Assembly: GCA_030669135.1 (NCBI GenBank) | Contig: DAOVEE010000034.1 | Location: 1-12,533 of the forward strand | Source: Candidatus Bathyarchaeota archaeon | GTDB taxonomy: Archaea > Thermoproteota > Bathyarchaeia > TCS64 | Reading direction: 5' to 3' | Length of the DNA stretch: 12,533 bases | Part shown: piece by piece, positions 1 through 5,682 of the stretch | Layout of the letters: each line of letters begins with the position of its first letter | How positions within the stretch are numbered: the first letter of the stretch is position 1 | Notes under the pieces: model-generated | Database searches by the model: none | The model's input: only the letters and a program-made list of their open reading frames with translations | What the model was told of the DNA's origin: nothing | Position numbers and translations under genes: made by a program

Positions 1-1073
1 AACCCGAGCCGAGAGTACATGCGTCCATCGGTGGCGAAGGTCCATAGGCCACGCTCCGGCTTCCTGTAGATCTCGGATACCGCCTGAGCCGCCTCCTCTA
101 CCACCGGGTGCTTATCCGGGTCCGTGTAGAACCCTGAGAACGTTCTCCCGGTGATCAACGTCGTGGGGATGACCGTTGCCTCGAACTCGGGGTCCTCTGC
201 CCTAATTTCGGCTATTATCTTGTTCAGTTCGTTGTAGAGGTCCTCGGCTGTGAATCCTGGGTGGTTCCTGCAGTCCATCCAGAACCGGCAGGACTCGGGG
301 ACGACGTTAAACGCCTTCGGGCTGACCTCTATCTGGGTCACCACGAGGCTGACCCGCCCATAGATCGGGTGACTGGGCAGCCGGGGTACAAGGTCGTCCC
401 GTATCATCTGGATCATCTTCGTCGCCTTATATAGAGCATTAACGCCTCTCTCAGGGGCGCTGGCGTGGCAGCTCCGGCCCTTGACGACGACCCCGAACTT
501 CATCGAGCCCCTGTGGCTGAGAGCCAGCTCCATGTTCGTGGCCTCCCCTATGAGAACCACGTCCGCTAGGAACTGGCTGTCAACGATTGTGGACATTGTT
601 CCTGCGCCGCCCACCTCCTCCTGGGCCACCGCCGCTACCTTGTAGTCACCTTTAAGCCTTATCCCTAGTTCCTTGAGGGCTCTGCCGGCGAGCATCATGG
701 CCGCGACCGCCGCCTTCATGTCGCATGCTGCTCTACCGTACACGACCTGTCCGTCGACCCCGAGATCGGCTCCGTCCATCAGCTTCCCTGAGTAGGGATC
801 AACCATGGCGCCGACAGGGACGTGGTCTATGTGTCCGTTAAGCAGCAGACTTCTGCCTCCCCCTGACCCGATTATGGTCCCGAGGGCGTCATGTTTTTCG
901 TCCACGAAGGATACATCGAAGCCGTATTCCCTCATCTTCTCAGCTAGGAACTCGGCCTCCTGCCTCTCCTCGAAGCTTGGGCTGGGTATCGATATGACCT
1001 CTTGGAGGAACTTGATGCTCTCTTCCCGGTTCTCTTCAACCCAGTCGATTATCCTTTTTCTCAAGTCGCGCAT
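1..1073 (-). CDS. M20-family metallopeptidase (ArgE/DapE-like), C-terminus cut by window edge
   Basis: Partial gene: 357 codons are present from ATG (complement of 1071-1073), and the C-terminus lies left of the window. M20 enzymes are dinuclear zinc amidohydrolases that remove acyl groups or cleave short peptides (ArgE, DapE, LysK, carboxypeptidases). The metal-site motifs are visible in order: NGHIDHVP with H81 and D83, ACDMKAA with D118, AQEEVGG with the catalytic pair E152/E153, GEAT with E177, and the dimerisation-domain motif CHASAP with H203. The last visible segment, FATDGRMYS, is the conserved strand before the final metal-ligand histidine, so roughly 40-60 residues should be missing. 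It starts 36 bp after the ferredoxin stop on the same strand, so co-transcription is likely. No clear Shine-Dalgarno is seen before the ATG. Family assignment is firm; substrate (succinyl-diaminopimelate, acetyl-ornithine, acetyl-lysine or a peptide) cannot be told. Confidence 0.9.
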   Translation of the reverse strand, partial: MRDLRKRIIDWVEENREESIKFLQEVISIPSPSFEERQEAEFLAEKMREYGFDVSFVDEKHDALGTIIGSGGGRSLLLNGHIDHVPVGAMVDPYSGKLMDGADLGVDGQVVYGRAACDMKAAVAAMMLAGRALKELGIRLKGDYKVAAVAQEEVGGAGTMSTIVDSQFLADVVLIGEATNMELALSHRGSMKFGVVVKGRSCHASAPERGVNALYKATKMIQMIRDDLVPRLPSHPIYGRVSLVVTQIEVSPKAFNVVPESCRFWMDCRNHPGFTAEDLYNELNKIIAEIRAEDPEFEATVIPTTLITGRTFSGFYTDPDKHPVVEEAAQAVSEIYRKPERGLWTFATDGRMYSRLG

Positions 1074-1088
1074 GGAGAAGGGAATGGG

Positions 1089-1109
1089 AAAACAGGGTTA
1101 AAACAGGTT
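1089..1109. repeat. Short tandem repeat AAAACAGG(G)TT between ferredoxin and M20 genes
   Basis: Two adjacent near-identical units, AAAACAGGGTT (1089-1099) and AAAACAGGTT (1100-1109), fill most of the 36-bp gap between the ferredoxin stop and the M20 start. Read on the minus strand, each gives a short T4 run downstream of the ferredoxin stop, so a weak terminator or pause site is possible. Chance duplication is equally possible. Confidence 0.4.
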
Positions 1110-1292
1110 CTACTCGACGACGGTTATGGCTTCTGTCGGGCACGCGGCTACGCAGCCCATGCACGCGATGCACTCATCCTCGGCGGCGACGACAACCTTG
1201 TCGCCCTCGTCTCTGTATACCCCCATGGGGCACGTGGATACACAGGTCTTGCAGTTCACACATCTCTCCGGGTCTATGGACACTTTAGGCAT
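1110..1292 (-). CDS. 2x[4Fe-4S] ferredoxin, 60 aa
   Basis: Small bacterial-type ferredoxin, a soluble low-potential electron carrier. Two complete cluster motifs are visible: C11-x2-C14-x2-C17-x3-C21-P and C41-x2-C44-x2-C47-x3-C51-P. These bind two [4Fe-4S] clusters. The length of 60 residues is normal for the family. It begins with ATG and ends with TAG. No Shine-Dalgarno lies upstream, but an AT-rich TATA-like stretch at about 1329-1337 lies at a distance fitting a short-leader or leaderless transcript. It is divergent from gcvPA across a 142-bp spacer and is followed by the M20 peptidase gene after 36 bp. Its redox partner is not identifiable here; pairing with glycine metabolism is only suggested by the divergent layout. 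Confidence 0.93.
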   Translation of the reverse strand: MPKVSIDPERCVNCKTCVSTCPMGVYRDEGDKVVVAAEDECIACMGCVAACPTEAITVVE

Positions 1293-1328
1293 GTAATCAC
1301 GCTATTCTGTCTAGGAAGTGGAGCAGTG

Positions 1329-1337
1329 TATTAAGTT
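1329..1337 (-). promoter_or_regulatory. Candidate TATA box for the ferredoxin-M20 unit
   Basis: On the minus strand the stretch reads AACTTAATA. Archaeal TATA boxes sit about 26 bp before the transcription start, which would place the start near 1307, about 15 nt before the ferredoxin ATG. This fits the absence of a Shine-Dalgarno site. The match to the consensus is only moderate. Confidence 0.35.
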
Positions 1338-1360
1338 TGCTCCATGAAGCGCTTATGTTT

Positions 1361-1391
1361 GAGGTAAGATTATCTTGAGGTAATATTATCT
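1361..1391. promoter_or_regulatory. Tandem 15-bp operator-like repeat upstream of gcvPA
   Basis: Two direct copies, GAGGTAAGATTATCT (1361-1375) and GAGGTAATATTATCT (1377-1391), match at 14 of 15 positions with a 16-bp period. The first copy contains the dyad AAGAT-T-ATCTT (1366-1376). The second contains the perfect palindrome TAATATTA (1381-1388), which sits where a TATA box would put the start near 1411, about 24 nt before the gcvPA start codon. The arrangement looks like paired binding sites for a dimeric regulator overlapping the core promoter. It lies in the divergent spacer, so it could control both directions. The regulator is unknown. Confidence 0.55.
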
Positions 1392-1422
1392 ATGTGTTAT
1401 ACGTTGAATATTAGAAATATTA

Positions 1423-1429
1423 GGAGGAG
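1423..1429 (+). promoter_or_regulatory. Shine-Dalgarno site deciding the TTG start of gcvPA
   Basis: GGAGGAG lies 5 nt before the TTG at 1435. This is a near-perfect match to the archaeal anti-Shine-Dalgarno and supports TTG rather than any downstream ATG as the start. Confidence 0.85.
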
Positions 1430-1434
1430 CAGAG

Positions 1435-2817
1435 TTGAGTAAGATTCACAGGTATCTGCCGAACAGCGTCCCCGAGATAAAGGAGAAGATGATGGATGAC
1501 ATAGGCATCTCGTCCATCTCCGACCTATATTCCGACATCCCCAACGAACTCGTATACAAAGAAATACTTGAGATCCCGGGGCCTAGCACGGAGGCGGAAG
1601 TGAAGGCCCATGTCTCCGGTCTCCTTGAGGAGAACGCCACGCTGAGGTGTCCGCCCTTCATGGGGGGCGGCGTCTGGCCCCACTACGTCCCGAGCGTCGT
1701 GGATGAGGTCGTTCACCGCGCCGAGTTCCTAACGAGCTACACGCCCTACCAGCCCGAGATAAGCCAAGGCATGCTTCAGAGCGTCTTCGAGTACCAGAGC
1801 CAAGTCTGTGAACTCGTGGGCATGGATGTCGCTAACAGCAGTCTCTACGACTGGAGCACCGCCGTGGGCGAGGCCGCGCTCATGTCCAGCAGGATCACGA
1901 GGAAGACGAAGGTCCTCGTACCCGATCTGATGAGCCCCTTGAGGTACTCTGTCCTCAAGACCTACACTGAGCCCGCTGGACTCAGTGTAGAGAAGGTGGA
2001 CCACGACGAGATCACCGGCCTCATGGACCTAGAGGACCTGAAGGACAAGGTTGACGGTGATACGGCGGCTGTCTACATAGAGAACCCCGCCTATATGGGG
2101 TTCGTGGAGGAGAACGCGGTCGACGTCGGCGAGATAGCACACGACAACAAAGCATTGTACGTGGTCGGCGTAGACCCTACGAGCCTCGGCGTACTGAAGG
2201 CACCCGGCGGCTACGGTGCCGACATCGTCTGCGGCGAGGGGCAGCCGCTAGGTAACCACATGAACTATGGCGGCCCTCTCCTCGGGATACTGGCTTGCAA
2301 GCACGATAACAGGTACATCCGTCAGATGCCGGGCCGCATAATCGGCATCACAGAGACCTTGAAGGATCAGAGGCGCGCCTACACCATGACTCTTCAAACC
2401 CGTGAGCAGCACATCAGACGGGAAAAGGCCACAAGCAACATATGTAGCAACCAAGCGTTGTGCGCCGTCGCTGCGAGTGTCTACCTGAGCCTTTTAGGCC
2501 CCACCGGGATGAGGGAGCTGGGGGAGACCATCATGAGCAGAGCGAGGTACGCTCAGCGGAAGATAGATGAACTGCCCGGCGTGAGGGCGCCCATATTCAA
2601 CAGCTTCCACTTCAAGGAGTTCACGGTCAACTTCCAGCACAAGTCTGTAGACGAGGTAAACAAGGAGCTCAGGGCAAAAGGGATGCAGGCGGGCATACCT
2701 TTAACGAAGCAGTTCCCCGACCTTGGTGAGACCAGCCTATTCTGCGTTACGGAGGTACACAGCAAGAAGGACATAGACTCGCTGGTCTCTGTGCTGAAGG
2801 AGGCGCTGGAGGGATGA
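1435..2817 (+). CDS. gcvPA: Glycine dehydrogenase (decarboxylating) subunit 1, GcvPA
   Basis: N-terminal half of the split P-protein of the glycine cleavage system. With GcvPB it decarboxylates glycine on PLP and passes the aminomethyl group to lipoyl-GcvH. The protein is 460 aa, a normal length for the subunit. Conserved blocks are visible: YTPYQPEISQG (103-112), CELVGMDVANSSLYDW (125-140), the DGQPLGN-like block GEGQPLGNHMNYGGP (267-281), and TREQHIRREKATSNIC (322-337) followed by the LSLLGPTG stretch. This subunit has the fold but not the PLP lysine, which is in GcvPB. The start is TTG, chosen because of the GGAGGAG site 5 nt upstream. Its stop TGA overlaps the gcvPB start as ATGA, indicating translational coupling. 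Small departures from the usual consensus (WPHY where YDHY is common, DWST where DGAT is common) leave the fold signature intact. Confidence 0.95.
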   Translation: MSKIHRYLPNSVPEIKEKMMDDIGISSISDLYSDIPNELVYKEILEIPGPSTEAEVKAHVSGLLEENATLRCPPFMGGGVWPHYVPSVVDEVVHRAEFLTSYTPYQPEISQGMLQSVFEYQSQVCELVGMDVANSSLYDWSTAVGEAALMSSRITRKTKVLVPDLMSPLRYSVLKTYTEPAGLSVEKVDHDEITGLMDLEDLKDKVDGDTAAVYIENPAYMGFVEENAVDVGEIAHDNKALYVVGVDPTSLGVLKAPGGYGADIVCGEGQPLGNHMNYGGPLLGILACKHDNRYIRQMPGRIIGITETLKDQRRAYTMTLQTREQHIRREKATSNICSNQALCAVAASVYLSLLGPTGMRELGETIMSRARYAQRKIDELPGVRAPIFNSFHFKEFTVNFQHKSVDEVNKELRAKGMQAGIPLTKQFPDLGETSLFCVTEVHSKKDIDSLVSVLKEALEG

Positions 2818-4349
2818 CGATAAAGTTTAGACAGGCAGACTGGGTGGAGCCCCTGATCTTCGAGCTGAGCAACAAGGGAAGAATAGGGTACCAGTTCCCC
2901 CCTCTGGAGCCGGAGATCAACGGCTCACTGGACCCCGAGAACCTCGTCCCGGAGGCCCTCCAACGCAGAGAAGCCCCCAACCTTCCCGAACTCTCCGAGA
3001 TACAGGTCCTGCGGCACTACATGCATCTCAGCCAGATGAACTACGGCGTCAACTCCGGCCTCATATACCCTCTCGGGAGCTGCACCATGAAGTATAACCC
3101 CATAATCAACGAGGTCCTGGCGTCCCACCCGAAAGTAACCGGGCTTCACCCCATGCAGGACGACGAGACGGTGCAAGGGATACTCAAGCTCCTCTACACC
3201 TTCAAGAGGTATTTCCTCGAGGTCACCGGGATGGATGACGCCACGCTCCAGCCGGCGGCGGGGGCCCACGGAGAGTGGACCGGCATAATACTCATGAGGC
3301 AGTACCACAGGGACAACGGCGAATTGGAGAAGCGGACGGAGATAATCATTCCTGACAGCGGCCACGGCACTAACCCCGCCAGCGCAAACATGGCGGGCTT
3401 CAAGACGGTGGAGATACAGAGTAACGACTCGGGGACGGTGGACCTCGACGCCTTGACAGCCGCGGCTGGACCCCAGACGGCTGGACTCATGCTGACCAAC
3501 CCGAACACGATAGGGGTCTTCGAGAACCAGATAACCGAGATAAGCGAGATAGTCCACGACGCCGGGGGCCTCATGTACTACGACGGCGCCAACCTTAACG
3601 CCATCATGGGGTGGTGCCGGCCAGGCGACATGGGCTTCGACGTCATACATAGCAACCTCCACAAGACCTTCAGCACGCCCCACGGCGGTGGGGGTCCGGG
3701 AAGCGGGCCGGTGGGAGTCAAGGAGTTCCTTGCCGACTTCCTCCCCGTGCCTGACATCGTGGAAGACGGCGGTGTCTACAGTCTCGACTGGGATAAGCCT
3801 AAATCCATCGGTAAGATACACGGGTTCCACGGCAACGTGAACGTGGCCCTAAAGGCGTACGCGTACATGGTCACGATGGGAGGAGAGGGACTGAAGGAGT
3901 CGTCCGAGCTCTCCGTTCTGAACGCGAACTACGTCAGCCAGAAACTGAAAGATCTGAAGGGATACGAGCTGACTTACGACCCTGAGAAGCCGAGAAAGCA
4001 CGAGGCGGTGCTCAGCGCCGGCCCGATGCTGGACGACACCGGGGTGAGCGCGCTATACGTGAGCAAGAAGCTCCTCGACTACGGGCTGCACGCGCCCACT
4101 ACCTACTTCCCGCTGATCGTGCCCGAGGCCCTGATGATCGAGCCCACCGAGTCCGAGCCCGTCGAGTCGCTGGACGCGTTCATCGAGGCGATGACTGAGA
4201 TCAACGAGCTTGCCTACGAGAACCCCGAGGAGCTGCTGTCTGCGCCGCATAACACGGCCGTGACTAAGCTGGACGAGGTGAAGGCGGCTCACCCGAAGAC
4301 CATCTGCCTTAGCTGGCGCAGGTATTGCCAGATCATGTCGGACGAGTAG
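2814..4349 (+). CDS. gcvPB: Glycine dehydrogenase (decarboxylating) subunit 2, GcvPB
   Basis: C-terminal half of the split P-protein, carrying the PLP cofactor. The protein is 511 aa, normal for archaeal and bacterial GcvPB. Visible signatures are YPLGSCTMKYNP (85-96), the AGAHGEWTG block near 145, the DSGHGTNPASANMAG block (conserved catalytic region), and SNLHKTFSTPHGGGGPG, where K284 is the expected Schiff-base lysine. SIGKIHGFHGNV and AYAYMVTMGGEGL follow as in the family. The gene begins with ATG overlapping the gcvPA stop by 4 nt, so the two subunits are made from one message in near-equal amounts. It ends with TAG. GcvT, GcvH and lipoamide dehydrogenase must be encoded elsewhere. The direction of the reaction in the cell (glycine breakdown or reductive synthesis) cannot be read from the sequence. 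Confidence 0.96.
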   Translation: MTIKFRQADWVEPLIFELSNKGRIGYQFPPLEPEINGSLDPENLVPEALQRREAPNLPELSEIQVLRHYMHLSQMNYGVNSGLIYPLGSCTMKYNPIINEVLASHPKVTGLHPMQDDETVQGILKLLYTFKRYFLEVTGMDDATLQPAAGAHGEWTGIILMRQYHRDNGELEKRTEIIIPDSGHGTNPASANMAGFKTVEIQSNDSGTVDLDALTAAAGPQTAGLMLTNPNTIGVFENQITEISEIVHDAGGLMYYDGANLNAIMGWCRPGDMGFDVIHSNLHKTFSTPHGGGGPGSGPVGVKEFLADFLPVPDIVEDGGVYSLDWDKPKSIGKIHGFHGNVNVALKAYAYMVTMGGEGLKESSELSVLNANYVSQKLKDLKGYELTYDPEKPRKHEAVLSAGPMLDDTGVSALYVSKKLLDYGLHAPTTYFPLIVPEALMIEPTESEPVESLDAFIEAMTEINELAYENPEELLSAPHNTAVTKLDEVKAAHPKTICLSWRRYCQIMSDE

Positions 4350-4354
4350 GTCAC

Positions 4355-4363
4355 CTTTTTATA
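4355..4363 (+). promoter_or_regulatory. Candidate TATA box for the DUF106-cmk-rpl14e unit
   Basis: CTTTTTATA lies in the 48-bp spacer after gcvPB and about 40 bp before the next ATG (4398). A start about 26 bp downstream of its centre would fall near 4385 and give a short leader. The T-rich run may also help terminate the gcvPAB message. Confidence 0.45.
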
Positions 4364-4397
4364 CCCTCACCTCATTTATCCGTGACTAGGTAACCAT

Positions 4398-4898
4398 ATG
4401 ATGCTAAGCCAGATCGCCATCGACTTCGGCGCCTTCGCGACTCCACCGTACGCCACTTTCGCCATAATGGGCATAGCCATCACCCTAGGCACGGTTACTA
4501 GCCTCATTGGGGTGCGGAGCATGGACCTTGATGCTTACAGGAAGCTCACCATCGAGAGCTCCAGGATAAGGAAGGAGCTTATGGACGCCACCAGGAGCGG
4601 GAACCAGAGGAGGATGTCTAAGGTTCAGAAGCGCCAGCAGGACCTGATGGCCCAGCAGAGCAAGATCAGCATGGACAGGATGAAGTCGAGCATGTTTTTC
4701 ACCATCCCCCTCCTGTTTATGTGGCGTCCGCTGAGCGAGTTCTTCTCAGGCATCGTCATCGCTTACTTCCCCTTCGATTTCCCGTGGGTCCCCCGGGAGT
4801 TCAAGTTCATCCAGTGGTACATCCTCTGCAGCATAAGCTTCAACATCGTCCTGAACAGGGTGTTTGGCTTGAGCTTCGAGATCGACCCAGAGGACTAA
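4398..4898 (+). CDS. DUF106 / EMC3-like membrane insertase (archaeal YidC-like protein)
   Basis: Archaeal DUF106 protein of the Oxa1 superfamily, related to bacterial YidC and eukaryotic EMC3/TMCO1/Get1; members are thought to insert membrane proteins. The 166-aa length and layout fit: first membrane segment about 17-38, a long charged helical hairpin about 43-95 with many Met, Gln and Lys/Arg residues (predicted cytosolic coiled coil), second membrane segment about 98-122, and third about 138-155. The assignment also rests on position: in archaea this gene commonly sits beside cmk and L14e near the end of the ribosomal protein/secY cluster, as here. Two ATG codons in tandem (4398 and 4401) can both serve as start. 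It ends with TAA three bases before the cmk start, so the two are co-transcribed. Confidence 0.88.
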   Translation: MMLSQIAIDFGAFATPPYATFAIMGIAITLGTVTSLIGVRSMDLDAYRKLTIESSRIRKELMDATRSGNQRRMSKVQKRQQDLMAQQSKISMDRMKSSMFFTIPLLFMWRPLSEFFSGIVIAYFPFDFPWVPREFKFIQWYILCSISFNIVLNRVFGLSFEIDPED

Positions 4899-4901
4899 GC
4901 A

Positions 4902-5447
4902 TTGAGCGGGCGTGACCTCGTCATCACTGTGGCGGGCCCCCATGGCTCGGGGCGCAGCACACAGGCTAGGTTCATAGCCGAGTCATTCGATCTGCGCTAC
5001 ATCTCGGCGGGCATGATCTTCCGTGAGCGCGCCGAGGAGCTGGGCCTGTCCCTCGAGGAGATGTCGAGGAAGGCAGCCGTGGACCGGGATTTTGATAACT
5101 ACCTGGACGCGAGGACCAAGGAGGAGTCCCGGAGGGGAGGGGTGGTCATCGACGCCACGCTGTCTGGGTGGATGGCTGAGGACCCTGACCTCAGGATATA
5201 TCTTAGCTGCCCCTTGGATGAGAGGGTTCACCGCATCGCGGAGCGTGAGGACCGCGCCTTGGAGGAGGTGGATAAAGAGACCCGTTTCAGGGAGGAGAAC
5301 GAGCTCAGGCGGTTCAGGGAGTGTTACGGCATGGATCTGAAGGACCTTAGCGTATACGACCTGGTGGTGAACACGGGGCTCTTCGACGCCGCCGGCGTCG
5401 CGCGAATCTTTAAAAACTTCATAGATGAATACCTTAGTTGCAGGTGA
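4902..5447 (+). CDS. cmk: Cytidylate kinase (CMP kinase, archaeal type)
   Basis: Phosphorylates CMP/dCMP to the diphosphates with ATP in the cytosol. The 181-aa length is typical of the archaeal family. Visible features: P-loop GPHGSGRST (12-20), YISAGMIFRERAEELG (33-48) for nucleotide monophosphate binding, VVIDATLSGWM (81-91), the LID-like segment rich in Arg/Glu with RIAERED (111-117) and ETRFREENELRRF (126-138), and DLSVYDLVVNT (148-158). The P-loop has Arg (R18) where Lys is usual. The start is TTG, supported by GAGG at 4890-4893 eight nt upstream and by alignment of the P-loop near the N-terminus. It follows the DUF106 gene by 3 bp and its TGA overlaps the start region of rpl14e, consistent with a single operon. 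Function is firm by family and context. Confidence 0.93.
   Translation: MSGRDLVITVAGPHGSGRSTQARFIAESFDLRYISAGMIFRERAEELGLSLEEMSRKAAVDRDFDNYLDARTKEESRRGGVVIDATLSGWMAEDPDLRIYLSCPLDERVHRIAEREDRALEEVDKETRFREENELRRFRECYGMDLKDLSVYDLVVNTGLFDAAGVARIFKNFIDEYLSCR
5441..5447 (+). promoter_or_regulatory. Shine-Dalgarno site at the end of cmk deciding the rpl14e start
   Basis: AGGTGA-type sequence (CAGGTGA) lies 5 nt before the GTG at 5453 and includes the cmk stop codon. It favours GTG 5453 over the upstream TTG 5438 or GTG 5444. Confidence 0.6.
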
Positions 5448-5452
5448 GTGTG

Positions 5453-5677
5453 GTGTCTGCTTTCGATGTTGGGCGGGTCTGCGTCAAGCTGAGGGGACGC
5501 GAGAAGGGATCGGAGTGCGTAGTAGTCGACGTCATCGACAGGAACTACGTGGTGATAGCGGGCCCGGGCGTCAGGAGGAGGAGGGTGAACATGCATCACC
5601 TCAGGCCTCTCGACAGATCCGTCAGCGTCGGCAGGGACGCCTCGGACGAGGACGTGGCGGCGGCTCTCGGCGGCTGA
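5453..5677 (+). CDS. rpl14e: Ribosomal protein L14e (eL14)
   Basis: Archaeal/eukaryotic large-subunit ribosomal protein with an SH3-like KOW-type barrel. The protein from GTG 5453 is 74 aa and begins MSAFDVGRVCVKLRGREKG, matching the usual archaeal start (M-x-x-I-x-V-G-R). Further conserved pieces are CVVVDVIDRNYVVIAGP, the basic RRRRVNMHHLRPLD stretch expected to touch rRNA, and the acidic SDEDV tail. In-frame upstream starts exist at TTG 5438 and GTG 5444 (5 or 3 extra residues), but the Shine-Dalgarno and family alignment favour 5453. It overlaps nothing after the start choice, lies 5 bp after the cmk stop, and is the last gene of this plus-strand block. In many archaea cbf5/truB follows; here a convergent KaiC-like gene lies 5 bp away instead. 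Confidence 0.92.
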   Translation: MSAFDVGRVCVKLRGREKGSECVVVDVIDRNYVVIAGPGVRRRRVNMHHLRPLDRSVSVGRDASDEDVAAALGG

Positions 5678-5682
5678 GTCTT

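Noticed and set aside
1002..1334. Plus-strand open frame of 110 codons across the M20 start and ferredoxin
   Set aside because: It lies antisense to the ferredoxin, whose eight cluster cysteines are unmistakable, and has no Shine-Dalgarno or family signal.
1293..1434. Glycine riboswitch upstream of gcvPA
   Set aside because: The spacer is short and AT-rich with no glycine-aptamer-like core, and the predicted leader is only about 24 nt.
2925..3830. Minus-strand open frame of 301 codons opposite gcvPB
   Set aside because: No motif, biased composition, and full overlap with the clearly genuine gcvPB; a shadow frame.
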